Below are positions 34,574 through 43,540 of a stretch of DNA of 64,000 bases, one piece after another. The translations under genes and the position numbers were made by a program. The stretch covers positions 5,700,910 to 5,764,909 of the forward strand of contig OY282382.1 in the NCBI GenBank assembly GCA_958295905.1. The letters are read 5' to 3'. Below the pieces are notes generated by a model. The model was not told the DNA's origin. It did no database searches and was given only the letters and a program-made list of their open reading frames with translations. The DNA comes from an uncultured Vicinamibacterales bacterium (GTDB lineage Bacteria; Acidobacteriota; Vicinamibacteria; Vicinamibacterales; UBA8438). The first letter of the stretch is position 1; the number at the start of each line of letters is the position of its first letter.

Positions 34574-35683
34574 CTCGCGGATGTCGTACCGAGACGCCAG
34601 CGCCGCCCAGGTGTCGTCGGAAATGATACCGTCCCGGTAGATCTCGTCGGCCGCCCGCACATGGGCCTGCTCGAAGGGGTCCCAGCCGGCGTCCCGCCCG
34701 AGGGCGATCCGCTCCGGGTCGAGACCGTGGTCGCGGGCGCGGCCCACGCTGCCCACGTGCTTCGCCCACTCGTAGACGGCCTGGCAGTTCCAGCCGATGC
34801 GCAGGATCAACAGTTCGCGGAAGTAGGGGGTCAGCGGCGAGACGCGGTTCACGTAACCGGACTGCCCGCGCCGCGCCGCCTGCATCCGGGGATGGCGCCC
34901 GAAGGTGCGGCCCACCCGAATGCCCGGCCCCTCCAGGGGCGCCACCCGCGGCTCGCGCAGGGGCGGCTCGGGGTCGGCCACGTCGAGCCGGTAGGGCACG
35001 TCGGCCGGCCAGCGGGCCAGGGCGTCGTCGTCGGGCTGGACGCCGAACGAGTTGAGCAGCATCGCCAACAGCGTCGTCTGGTTCACGGTCATCACCGCGT
35101 CGACCAGATTGAGCAGGTCATACCGCTCCTCGAGCGCGGCCCAGACCGCGTCGCGGACCGACGAGTTGCGGTACAGCTCGTCGGCCAACCGCAGCAACGT
35201 CGCCTCGAACGGCGTCCACCCGGGGGCCGCCGGGCCCTCGGCGATCCGGCGCATGTCCTCGGCGGTCAGGCCGACGATGCGCGCCGTCGGCGCATGATCG
35301 GCCCAGAGAGGGCGGCTCCGGGCGAGCCACGCCGTACGCAGAATCAACAGCTCGCGATGCCGGGCGGGAAGCGTCGTCCCGCTCGTGGCGTAGAGGAGAA
35401 ACGGCATCACCGCATCGACCAGTTCGGGCACGTGCAACAACGTCCGGAAGGCGTTGCCGATGCGCACCTCGGGGGCGTAGCGATCCACCCGGACGCGGTG
35501 CTCCGCCGTCCACTGCGACTCCGGCAACGGGGCGATGCGCGGCTCGCGCAGCCGGACGACCTCCGCCGTCCCCGGCGGATCGGGCCGGATCTGCGCCGGG
35601 GCCGGAGCGACGGCCAGCATCGCGGCCCCGGCCGCGGCGGCCAGGAACCCGGTAACGCGGGCGATCGACGCGGTTGCGGACAT
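34442..35683 (-). CDS. Tandem carboxymuconolactone-decarboxylase (AhpD-like) protein
   Basis: 413 residues with signal peptide (ending APAPAQ). Two CMD-type helical domains occur at about 45-225 and 265-400, each with RELLILR-type helices (RHRELLILRTAWLA; FRELLILRIGWNCQAVYEWA, with Trp and a single Cys where AhpD has CxxC). Without the CxxC pair, peroxidase activity is doubtful. A secreted double CMD protein next to a lactonase and quinoprotein suggests an oxidation pathway in the periplasm. The start is ATG after AAAGGATG. The 3' end is tandemly duplicated. Confidence 0.82.
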   Translation of the reverse strand: MSATASIARVTGFLAAAAGAAMLAVAPAPAQIRPDPPGTAEVVRLREPRIAPLPESQWTAEHRVRVDRYAPEVRIGNAFRTLLHVPELVDAVMPFLLYATSGTTLPARHRELLILRTAWLARSRPLWADHAPTARIVGLTAEDMRRIAEGPAAPGWTPFEATLLRLADELYRNSSVRDAVWAALEERYDLLNLVDAVMTVNQTTLLAMLLNSFGVQPDDDALARWPADVPYRLDVADPEPPLREPRVAPLEGPGIRVGRTFGRHPRMQAARRGQSGYVNRVSPLTPYFRELLILRIGWNCQAVYEWAKHVGSVGRARDHGLDPERIALGRDAGWDPFEQAHVRAADEIYRDGIISDDTWAALASRYDIREMMSVVMTVANYRLVSMSLNALGVQPQETDELFPAEAVAALAAR

Positions 35684-36020
35684 CACGGCATCCTTTCGTG
35701 GCTGGAGCGCGACACCCGGTCGCGCCCGACCTGAACATGCTATCCCCGTCGGCGGATCTCCGCGACAGGAATCGACGCCGGCCCATTGTGCCACGTGCGA
35801 CCGCCGGGAGATGCGGAAACGCCCGAAGGCGGGACGTCCCAGACATTCGTGGGGCGCGCCCGCTGCGATCTGTACGCGGAGTCATCCGTCGGGGTCATGG
35901 CGACGAACCGGGAGTTTCTCGACAGCGACGGCCGCGTCGCGGCCGTCGACGGCCGCGTCCGCCTGGGCCCGCACGTCTTCGCTGACGATGCTCGTTGCCG
36001 GCTGTCGTATCCTGTGCGGC

Positions 36021-36692
36021 GTGCCGAGCTTCCAGTGCCGGGTGTGCGGGACGCGATTCGAGATTCCCCAGGCGAAGCTGGACCGCTTTCCCGGCTGGCA
36101 GCCCAGGTACTGCCGGGCCCACTCACCGAAGAAGCCGGCCGCAGCGTCGGGGAAGCCGACCGCGGGAGGTTCGGGGCGGGGCGGGGCCAAACGCGCCCGC
36201 CCCCGGCGCGGGGAGAACCTGACCCCGGCCGAAACCCGCGCGAAGTACTCGGACGGCCCCGGCTCGGGCGTCTTCACCGACGGCAGCGCGTCACCGAACC
36301 CGGGTCCGGGGGGCTGGGGTGTGGTGTGGGTCGAGGACGGCCGCATCGTGTCGGAGAGACACGGCCACGACCCCGACACCACCAACAACCGCATGGAGCT
36401 CCGCGCCCTCATCGAGGCGTTCAGCCTGCTGCCGGAGGACGCCGCCGTCAGCGTCTTCACCGACAGCCGCCTCTGCGTGAACACCATCACCAAGTGGGCG
36501 CCGGGGTGGGAGCGCCGGGGCTGGAAGAAAAAGACCGGCCCCATCAAGAACCTCGAGCTGGTGCAGGAGCTGCTGGCCCTCTACCGCGCCCATCCCGCCT
36601 GCGAGCTGCGTTGGATAGCCGCCCACACGGGCCACCGCTGGAACGAGTACGCCGACAGCCTCGCCACCGCCTGGATGCGCTCCGCACCCTGA
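36021..36692 (+). CDS. rnhA: RNase HI with N-terminal zinc-finger-like extension
   Basis: 223 residues. The first 30 residues contain CRVCGTRFEI and PRYCRAH, a possible zinc ribbon. A basic Ala/Lys/Arg linker leads to an RNase H domain from about residue 85: catalytic Asp in VFTDGSASPNPGPG, Glu in NRMELRALIEAF, Asp in VFTDSRLC, and His/Asp in AAHTGHRWNEYADSLA. It removes RNA from RNA-DNA hybrids. GTG was taken as start because the finger follows directly; ATG 35988 in the same frame is an alternative. Confidence 0.88.
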   Translation: MPSFQCRVCGTRFEIPQAKLDRFPGWQPRYCRAHSPKKPAAASGKPTAGGSGRGGAKRARPRRGENLTPAETRAKYSDGPGSGVFTDGSASPNPGPGGWGVVWVEDGRIVSERHGHDPDTTNNRMELRALIEAFSLLPEDAAVSVFTDSRLCVNTITKWAPGWERRGWKKKTGPIKNLELVQELLALYRAHPACELRWIAAHTGHRWNEYADSLATAWMRSAP

Positions 36693-36867
36693 CCGGCGCC
36701 ACCGTCGCGCTGGCGCCCGTTCCGTGCCCCGCAACGACGGGACCTCGGCGATCTCGTGGTCACCCTGCGCTCCAACGGCCGGTCTGGCGACGTCGTGGAC
36801 CTGCGGTTCCTCGGAAACGGCCCCGCCTGCGCCCGCGGTACGGCGGGACGAAGCACCCGGAGCACCC

Positions 36868-37326
36868 AGGAGCGTCCCACGCTGACGGCGCGTGACGGCC
36901 CGCCCCCGATTCGAGTGTTGCCGAACGCGTGAAAAGCGATCGATTCGAGCCCGGCGCCGACCCCAAGCTGTTGTGGTGGCCGGGGCATCGTCCGACCGAC
37001 AGCTTCGGCGTGGGCTCGCCGGCGTCAAGGCGCGTCGCTTCGCTCCGCCCCCGCTTCGCGGGCTCTCGGCCTGGACGACGGCTCCGCGCACGCCTGTCCA
37101 GACTGGGCATTTATCGGACGATGCCCAACCCTGACCCCCTACATAGTTGTGGTCGACGATCTGTCCAGATTGACGCGCTTTCGGGTGCCTGTTGACATTC
37201 GAGGAGTCGCCACCGTCTTGCCGACCGGCCGGCGCCGCGTGAGACCCACGATGCCGCACGTCCGGAGCCCCAGGACCTGCCACGATGCTGCCTGCGCACG
37301 GCGGCGGCGGAGCGTGGGATGGTCCT
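36868..37326 (+). repeat. Dispersed repeat family B, copy 2, split
   Basis: The left part (36868-36915, starting AGGAGCGTCCCACGCT) and right part (37204-37326, ending AGCGTGGGATGGTCCT) together make one 171-bp family B element. The insert 36916-37203 separates them. Confidence 0.8.
36916..37203. mobile_element. 288-bp insertion inside a family B repeat
   Basis: ATTCGAG at 36909-36915 is repeated at 37197-37203, and the repeat sequence resumes seamlessly after it, as expected for a 7-bp target duplication. The insert has no open gene; it holds GC-rich palindromic stretches. A small element or the remnant of a larger one. Confidence 0.55.
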
Positions 37327-37370
37327 GCCGGCGAACCGGGCGCACCCGGCAAGCCGGGCGTCGCCGGATG

Positions 37371-37376
37371 TATAAT
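37371..37376 (+). promoter_or_regulatory. Candidate -10 box TATAAT
   Basis: A perfect TATAAT 133 bp before the Uma2 gene, in a GC-rich region. No good -35 match at the standard spacing. Confidence 0.35.
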
Positions 37377-37390
37377 GCGAATAGTGGGCG

Positions 37391-37507
37391 TTGCGCACCA
37401 GCGCCCGCGACGTATCGAGCCAGATACGAGGAGGCGGCGCCCGGGCGGACCTGCTCGGCGCCGCGCTGACACACCAACGCCCGCGGCGCCTTGAGCCGGA
37501 TACGAGA
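37391..37507. repeat. Imperfect direct repeat before the Uma2 gene
   Basis: CACCAGCGCCCGCGACGTAT then CGAGCCAGATACGAG is repeated as CACCAACGCCCGCGGCGCCT then TGAGCCGGATACGAG about 76 bp later; the second copy ends at the start codon. Possibly duplicated 5' leader or operator. Confidence 0.5.
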
Positions 37508-37508
37508 C

Positions 37509-38615
37509 ATGGCCGACCCGGGAACCATACCCGCCCCCGCCCCTTCGTCCACGCCATTTCCGGAGGCGGCGACGCCGTCACGGACGGCCACCGGCGCGCC
37601 GGTGGCCGCGGAAGACGTGACCGTGGCGACGGCGCCCGACGCCGACGCGTTCCCCGGCTGCCGCGCGATACGCATCACTTCCGAGGAGATCGACGACTAC
37701 GAGGGCCGCATCGAGTACTGGGACGCCGCCACCGAGACCGCGATGGTGTGCGAGGGCGTCAGCATCTACCACGAGCACCCGTCGCAGCGCCTGGCCCAGA
37801 TGACGGCGCTGATCGCAGTGACGCGGGGCTCGCCCATCGACACCTTCGGCTCGGCGGACCTGCTGCTGCGGGACGAGCACGGCGCGCCGCGGCGCATCCT
37901 GGAGGCGGATCAGTCCGTGTATCTGTATCCGGAACGGGACCGCCCCGCCGGCCCCGCCATGGTGGTGGGCGAGGACACCCTGCCGGACGTGGTGGTCGAG
38001 GTGGACCACACCACCGACGCGCGCCGGCGCAAGCTCGCGCTGTACGAGTCCTGGAAACTGCCCGAGGTGTGGGTGGAGGTGCCGGATGTGCGCGCGCCGA
38101 GCCGGGCCGCGAATCGCGGGCCGGGCGTGACGATTCACGTGCTGCACCCCGACGGCTACCGCCCCTCGCCCGAGAGCCGGGCGTTTCCCGGCTGGACGGC
38201 GGCCGAGATACACCGGGCCATGAACGAACCGGCCTTGTCCGCGGAAACAATGTCGGTCCTCGAACGCGTCGGCCGGGCGTTGCGCGACCGGGACGGCGCC
38301 GGCCCGCGCGACGCCCCCTTTCTGCGCCGGACCCGCGCCGCCAGCCGCGCGGAAGGCCGGGCGGAGGGGCGGGCGGAAGGACGGGCGGAGGGGCGGGCGG
38401 AAGGACGGGCGGAGCAACGGGCGCTGCTGCGCCGCTTGGCCGCAAGCCGGTTCGGCGCCGGCGCCGCGGAACGGCTGGCCGAGCTGATCGCCGGTGTCGA
38501 CGACCCTGCCCGCCTGGCCGAGGTGGGCGACCGGATCGTCGCCTGCGCCAACGCCGACGAGCTGCTGGAACGATGTTCGAGCCTGCGCGGCCGGCGCCCG
38601 CCGGCGCCGCGCTGA
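37509..38615 (+). CDS. Uma2-family (DUF820) nuclease-like protein, copy 1
   Basis: 368 residues. The PD-(D/E)xK core lies at about residues 50-245: RIEYWDAATETAMVCEGVSI, LPDVVVEVDHTTDARRRKLA (Asp, Glu) and LYESWKLPEVWVEVPD. The C-terminal half adds a helical region with six RAEG/RAEQ units in a row (38349-38418, a 12-bp minisatellite), unusual for Uma2. The cellular role of Uma2 proteins is not known. A close paralogue lies at 48041-49042. An upstream TTG start in frame is possible. Confidence 0.78.
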   Translation: MADPGTIPAPAPSSTPFPEAATPSRTATGAPVAAEDVTVATAPDADAFPGCRAIRITSEEIDDYEGRIEYWDAATETAMVCEGVSIYHEHPSQRLAQMTALIAVTRGSPIDTFGSADLLLRDEHGAPRRILEADQSVYLYPERDRPAGPAMVVGEDTLPDVVVEVDHTTDARRRKLALYESWKLPEVWVEVPDVRAPSRAANRGPGVTIHVLHPDGYRPSPESRAFPGWTAAEIHRAMNEPALSAETMSVLERVGRALRDRDGAGPRDAPFLRRTRAASRAEGRAEGRAEGRAEGRAEGRAEQRALLRRLAASRFGAGAAERLAELIAGVDDPARLAEVGDRIVACANADELLERCSSLRGRRPPAPR

Positions 38616-38818
38616 GCGATCCCGCCGGCGGATCGTCCGTCGTCTTCATCTCCCCTGAAGGGCGAAGGGGGCGGTCCTCGTGGAACTCCCCCATCGCAAC
38701 CTGATCGGCCATGCGCGCTCCATCGCCGGCTGCCGGCAGGAAACCCGCCTGACCGGAGGATGAGAAGTCGGCGGGGCCGCGCTGCGGCGGGCGGCCTCTT
38801 CGTCCCCCCGGGCGGGGA

Positions 38819-41800
38819 CTACAGCCCGGGAGGATGCCCGCGCGGGGCGTCGCCCCCGGCCTGTCGCGACAGTCCCCAGCCACGCCAGAAGGTGTAGACG
38901 ACAGGGAACACCAGGAGCATGACGACCGCGGTCGTCACCACCCCGCCCACCATCGGCGCCGCGATCCGCTTCATCACGTCGGCCCCGGCGCCGGAGCTCC
39001 ACATGATCGGAAGCAGGCCGAAGGTGGTGGTGGCGCTCAGCATCAGCACCGGCCGCACGCGGCGGGCCGCTCCTTCGAACACCGCCTCCCGGAGCTGGAC
39101 GAGCGTCCCGAGACGCCCCTCGGCGCGGGCGGCGTCGCAGGCGCGGTCGAGGTAGAGCAGCATCACCACCCCGGTCTCCGCGCTCAGGCCGGCGAGCGCG
39201 ATGATGCCCACCCACACCGCGACGCTCAGGTTGTAGTCGAGCGCGTAGAGCAGCCAGAACGCGCCGACGAGCGACAGCGGGACGGCCGAGAGCACGATGA
39301 GGGTCTTCGCGGCCGAGCGCGTGCTGGCGTAGATGATCAGGAAGATCGACAGGAGGGTGAGCGGCACGACGAGCCGCATCCGTTCCTGCGCGCGCACCAT
39401 GTACTCGTACTGGCCGCTCCAGCCGAGGCTGTAGCCGGTGGGGACCGCCACCTGCGCGGCGACCGCCTCCCGGGCGCGCTCGACGTAGGTCCCGACGTCG
39501 ACGTCCTCGATGTCCACGTAGACCCAGGCGTTGGGGCGCGCCTGCTCGCTCTTGATGGCCGGCGGCCCCTTGACGAACGACAGGGTCGCGAGGTGGCCGA
39601 GGGGAATCTGCTGCCGGGTCGGCGTCTGGACGAGGATGTCCCGGAGCGCCGCGGGGTTGTCGCGCAGGTCCCGGCTGTAGCGCAGGTTCACGGGGTAGCG
39701 TTCAAGCCCCTCCACCGTCGTGGTGATGTTCATGCCGCCGATGGCCGACTGGATGACGTCCTGCACATCGCCGACGGTCAGCCCGTAGCGCGCGATCTCG
39801 TCCCGCCGGACCGAGAAGTTCAGGTAGTTCCCGCCCATCACCCGCTCGGAGTAGACCGAGCGCGTGCCCGGCACCTGCCGGACCACCGCCTCGACGTCCC
39901 GGCCCACCTCCTGCAGCACCGTCAGGTCGGGCCCCGAGATCTTGATCCCCACCGGGGTCTTGATGCCCGTCGACAGCATGTCGATGCGGGTCTTGATGGG
40001 CATGGTCCAGGCGTTGGTGACGCCCGGGAAGCGGATGGCGCGGTTCATCTCGTCCGTCAGCCGCTCCGGGGTCATGCCCGGCCTCCACGCGTCCTCCGGC
40101 TTGAGCTGGATGGTCGTCTCCAGCATGCTCAGCGGCGCCGGGTCGGTCGCGGTGTCCGCGCGCCCGACCTTGCCGAACACGTGCTCGACCTCGGGGAAGG
40201 TCCGCAGGATCCGGTCGGTCTGCTGCAGGATCTCGCGGGCCTTGGTGATCGACACGCCGGGCAGGGTCGTCGGCATGTAGAGCAGGTCGCCCTCCCAGAG
40301 CGGCGGCATGAACTCCGCGCCGAGCCGCGAGAACGGCGCCGCGGCCGCCCCCAGCGCGGCCAGGGTGACGACGATCACCGCCCAGCGCCAAGCCAGCGCG
40401 CGCCGCAGGACCGGCCGGTACAGCGCGAGGAGCAGCCGCGTGATGGGGTTCGCCCGCGCCGGCAGGATGCGCCCGCGGATCCAGTAGCCGACCAGCACCG
40501 GCACCAGGGTGACGGAAAGGATGGCGGAGGCGGCCATGGCGTAGGTCTTGGTGAAGGCGAGGGGCTTGAAGAGCCGCCCTTCCTGCGCCTCCAGCGTGAA
40601 GATCGGCGCGAAGGAGATGGTGATGACGAGCAGCGCGAAGAACAGCGTGGGACCGACCTCGGTGGCGGCGCGGGCGACGATGGTCCAGTGCGGCAGGCGG
40701 CCGCGGTCGCGCTCCAGATGGCGGTGCGCGTTCTCGACCATCACGATCGCGGCGTCGACCATCGCGCCGACGGCGATCGCGATGCCCCCCAGCGACATGA
40801 CGTTGGCGTTGATGCCCTGCAGGTACATCACGATCACCGCCATCAGCACCGCCAGCGGCAGGGTCAGCACCGCGACGAGGGCCGAGCGCAGGTGCAACAG
40901 GAAGACCGCGCACACCAGCGCGACGATAGCCATTTCTTCGATCAGCTTCCGCCGCAGGGTGTCGATCGACCGTTCGATCAACGACGTCCGGTCGTACACG
41001 GGGACGATCTCCACCCCCGCCGGCAACCCCGACTGCAGCTCCGCGAGGCGGACCTTCACCCGTTCGACCACCTCGTGCACGTTCGCGCCGTAGCGCACCA
41101 CGACGATGCCGCCGACCACCTCGCCTTCGCCGTTCAGCTCGGCGAGCCCGCGGCGGATGTCCGGGCCGATCTGCACCGTGGCGACGTCCTGGACCGTGAT
41201 CGGGGTGCCGGACTCGTCCACCCCCAGCGCAACGCGCTTGACGTCGTCGACCCCCTGGATGTAGCCCTCGCCGCGCACCATGAACTCGGCCTCGGACATC
41301 TCCAGCACGCGCCCGCCGACGGCGTTGTTGCTCCGCTGGACGGCGCTCCGGATGCGCGACAGCGGGATGTCGTAGGCGCGCAGGCGGTTCGGGTCGACGG
41401 TGATCTGGTACTGCTTGACGAAGCCGCCGATGCTGGCGACCTCGGACACCCCGCGCACCGCGGTCAGCTCGTACTTCAGGAACCAGTCCTGGAGCGAGCG
41501 CAACTCGGCGAGATCGACGTCATCGGAGCGGAGCGCGTACATGTACGCCCAGCCGACGCCGGTGGCGTCGGGGCCGAGGGTCGGCGTGACGCCGGCGGGG
41601 AGGCGTCCGCCGACGTAGTTGAGGTACTCGAGGACCCGGCTGCGCGCCCAGTACAGGTCGGTACCGTCCTCGAAGATGACGTAGACGAACGAGAACCCGA
41701 AGAACGAGTAGCCGCGGACGACGGTGGCGGAGGGAACGGCGAGCATCCGCGTCGTGATCGGATAGGTAACTTGGTCCTCGACGACCTGCGGGGCTTGGCC

Positions 41801-41962
41801 GGGATACTCGGTGAAGACGATCACCTGCACGTCCGAGAGGTCGGGCAGCGCGTCGAGGGGGGTCGCGCGCAGCGCGTAGATCCCGCCGAACGCGATGAAC
41901 ACGGCGCCGAGAACGACGAAGAAGCGGTTGCCGAGCGACCACGCAATCACCCTGGTGAGCAT
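38819..41962 (-). CDS. cusA: Heavy-metal efflux RND transporter, CusA/CzcA family
   Basis: 1047 residues, normal HME-RND length. ALPDLSDVQVIVFTEYPGQA with VVEDQVTYPI is the HME-RND N-terminal signature. Twelve membrane helices and the TM4 acidic site IAVGAMVDAAIVMVEN are present. It pumps monovalent or divalent metal ions from the periplasm or cytoplasm through a tripartite complex. GGAGGA lies 5 nt before the ATG. It is the third gene of the operon after the outer-membrane and adaptor genes. The metal is inferred to be Cu/Ag or Zn/Co/Cd. Confidence 0.93.
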   Translation of the reverse strand: MLTRVIAWSLGNRFFVVLGAVFIAFGGIYALRATPLDALPDLSDVQVIVFTEYPGQAPQVVEDQVTYPITTRMLAVPSATVVRGYSFFGFSFVYVIFEDGTDLYWARSRVLEYLNYVGGRLPAGVTPTLGPDATGVGWAYMYALRSDDVDLAELRSLQDWFLKYELTAVRGVSEVASIGGFVKQYQITVDPNRLRAYDIPLSRIRSAVQRSNNAVGGRVLEMSEAEFMVRGEGYIQGVDDVKRVALGVDESGTPITVQDVATVQIGPDIRRGLAELNGEGEVVGGIVVVRYGANVHEVVERVKVRLAELQSGLPAGVEIVPVYDRTSLIERSIDTLRRKLIEEMAIVALVCAVFLLHLRSALVAVLTLPLAVLMAVIVMYLQGINANVMSLGGIAIAVGAMVDAAIVMVENAHRHLERDRGRLPHWTIVARAATEVGPTLFFALLVITISFAPIFTLEAQEGRLFKPLAFTKTYAMAASAILSVTLVPVLVGYWIRGRILPARANPITRLLLALYRPVLRRALAWRWAVIVVTLAALGAAAAPFSRLGAEFMPPLWEGDLLYMPTTLPGVSITKAREILQQTDRILRTFPEVEHVFGKVGRADTATDPAPLSMLETTIQLKPEDAWRPGMTPERLTDEMNRAIRFPGVTNAWTMPIKTRIDMLSTGIKTPVGIKISGPDLTVLQEVGRDVEAVVRQVPGTRSVYSERVMGGNYLNFSVRRDEIARYGLTVGDVQDVIQSAIGGMNITTTVEGLERYPVNLRYSRDLRDNPAALRDILVQTPTRQQIPLGHLATLSFVKGPPAIKSEQARPNAWVYVDIEDVDVGTYVERAREAVAAQVAVPTGYSLGWSGQYEYMVRAQERMRLVVPLTLLSIFLIIYASTRSAAKTLIVLSAVPLSLVGAFWLLYALDYNLSVAVWVGIIALAGLSAETGVVMLLYLDRACDAARAEGRLGTLVQLREAVFEGAARRVRPVLMLSATTTFGLLPIMWSSGAGADVMKRIAAPMVGGVVTTAVVMLLVFPVVYTFWRGWGLSRQAGGDAPRGHPPGL

Positions 41963-42052
41963 CGGTCTCCTCCCGCAACGTCAGTGGCCGCGGCAACGTC
42001 AGTGGCGGCGGCCTCATCGGTAGCGGCGGCCGCGCCGGCGGCCGCCGCCTCG

Positions 42053-43540
42053 TCAGTGGCGGTGACCGGCCGGACCCGCCGGCGCGGCCCCGTGTCCTTC
42101 CGGCGGCGTCGCCGGTTCGCTGTCGTGCGAACGCTCCGCCGGCATGCCCGATTCGCCGGCCGCCGGCGCCGCGGGCCGCGCGCCGCGCCGGTGCTCCGCC
42201 GGCATCCCGAGCCGGTCCAGACCCGAGTCGAGGGTCCGGATCGCCTGCGTGAGGTTGCTCTCGGAGTCGATGAGGAACTGCGCCGACACGACGACGGTGT
42301 CCCCGTCCTCGACGCCGTCCAGCACCTCCCAGACGCCGTCGCCCTGCCGGCCGAGGGTGACGGCGGCAACCTGGAACGTGCCGGGAGACCGCTCGAGGAC
42401 CACGAGGTCGCGGGTGCCGCCGCGGATCACCGCCTCCTCGGGCACGGCCAGCGCGTTGCGCGCCACCGGCACGTCGAACGTCACGTTGGCGTACATGCCC
42501 GCGCGCAGCGACAGATCGGGGTTCTCGAGCTCGATAGAGACGGTCATCGTGCGCGTCCGCTCGTCGAAGTGCGGATACAGATAGCGCACGAACCCCGTGT
42601 AGGGCCGCCCCGGCAGGTACGGCAGTTCGACCTGCGCGCGCTGGCCGACGCGCATCGCCTCCACTTGGTGCTCGAAGACCTCGACGTCGACCCAGATCGT
42701 GGTCAGGTCGGCCATCTTGTAGAGGTTCATGCCCGCCTCGACGTACATCCCGTCGAGGGCTTGGTCCATCTTCTCGACGACGACCCCGGTGACCGGGGAC
42801 AGGACCGACAGCGTGCGGCGCGGCGTCCGCTCGCGCTCCAGCGTCGCGATCTGCTCGTCGCTGATGTCCCAGTAGCCGAGCCGCGCGCGGGTCGACGCGA
42901 CGAGCGAGCGCGCCCGCCCGGCGATCGCCGCATACTCCGACGTCGCAAGCCGCGCCGCGTAGTCGACCGCCTGCAGGTACTCCATCTGGGTGGTCACGAG
43001 CTGCGGGCTGTAGATGTCGAACAAGACCTGTCCCTTCTCGACCGTCTCGCCGAGATAGTTCACGGCCACGTTCTCGATCCAGCCGTCGTACTTCGTGTTG
43101 ACCCAGGCGATCTGCCGGTCGTTGTGGGCGAGGGTGCCGACGGTGCGGATGGTCTGCGCGATGCTGCGCCGCGTGACGGGTTCGTTGCGGACGCCGATGC
43201 TCTGCACGAAGCCCGGGTCGATCCGAACCGTGCCCGGCGGCGGGCTCCCGGCCCCGTCCGCGTACACCGGGACGAGGTCCATGCCCATGGGCGACACGCC
43301 CGGCCGGTCCGACGTGAAGGTCGGGTCCATCGGCGCGCGCCAGTACAGGACTTCCCCGTCGTCTTCGGAGGAGGGCGCGCCGGCCGGCGCGCCGCCGGTG
43401 GGCGCAGGAGCGTCGCGGACCGCGGGGAAGGAGACGACGCGCCCGAGCCACTGCCAGCCCGCCGGATTGACGGCCACCAGCGCCGCGGCGGCAATGCCCA
43501 GGCCGAAGCTCACGACGCCGACGGCGATCGCCTTCTTCAT
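42053..43540 (-). CDS. cusB: RND periplasmic adaptor, CusB-like
   Basis: 495 residues with an N-terminal membrane anchor or signal. A heavy-metal-binding segment YWRAPMDPTFTSDRPGVSPM then GMDLVPVY (residues about 65-95) is followed by barrel-sandwich, hairpin and beta-barrel adaptor domains (VYSPVTGVVVEKM-like: SPVTGVVVEKMDQALDG). The His-rich C-terminus ends AGHRH. The adaptor links CusA to the outer-membrane channel and hands over metal. The ATG overlaps the stop of the upstream channel gene (ATGA). Tandem GCN-rich repeats lie in the gap to cusA. Confidence 0.9.
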   Translation of the reverse strand: MKKAIAVGVVSFGLGIAAAALVAVNPAGWQWLGRVVSFPAVRDAPAPTGGAPAGAPSSEDDGEVLYWRAPMDPTFTSDRPGVSPMGMDLVPVYADGAGSPPPGTVRIDPGFVQSIGVRNEPVTRRSIAQTIRTVGTLAHNDRQIAWVNTKYDGWIENVAVNYLGETVEKGQVLFDIYSPQLVTTQMEYLQAVDYAARLATSEYAAIAGRARSLVASTRARLGYWDISDEQIATLERERTPRRTLSVLSPVTGVVVEKMDQALDGMYVEAGMNLYKMADLTTIWVDVEVFEHQVEAMRVGQRAQVELPYLPGRPYTGFVRYLYPHFDERTRTMTVSIELENPDLSLRAGMYANVTFDVPVARNALAVPEEAVIRGGTRDLVVLERSPGTFQVAAVTLGRQGDGVWEVLDGVEDGDTVVVSAQFLIDSESNLTQAIRTLDSGLDRLGMPAEHRRGARPAAPAAGESGMPAERSHDSEPATPPEGHGAAPAGPAGHRH

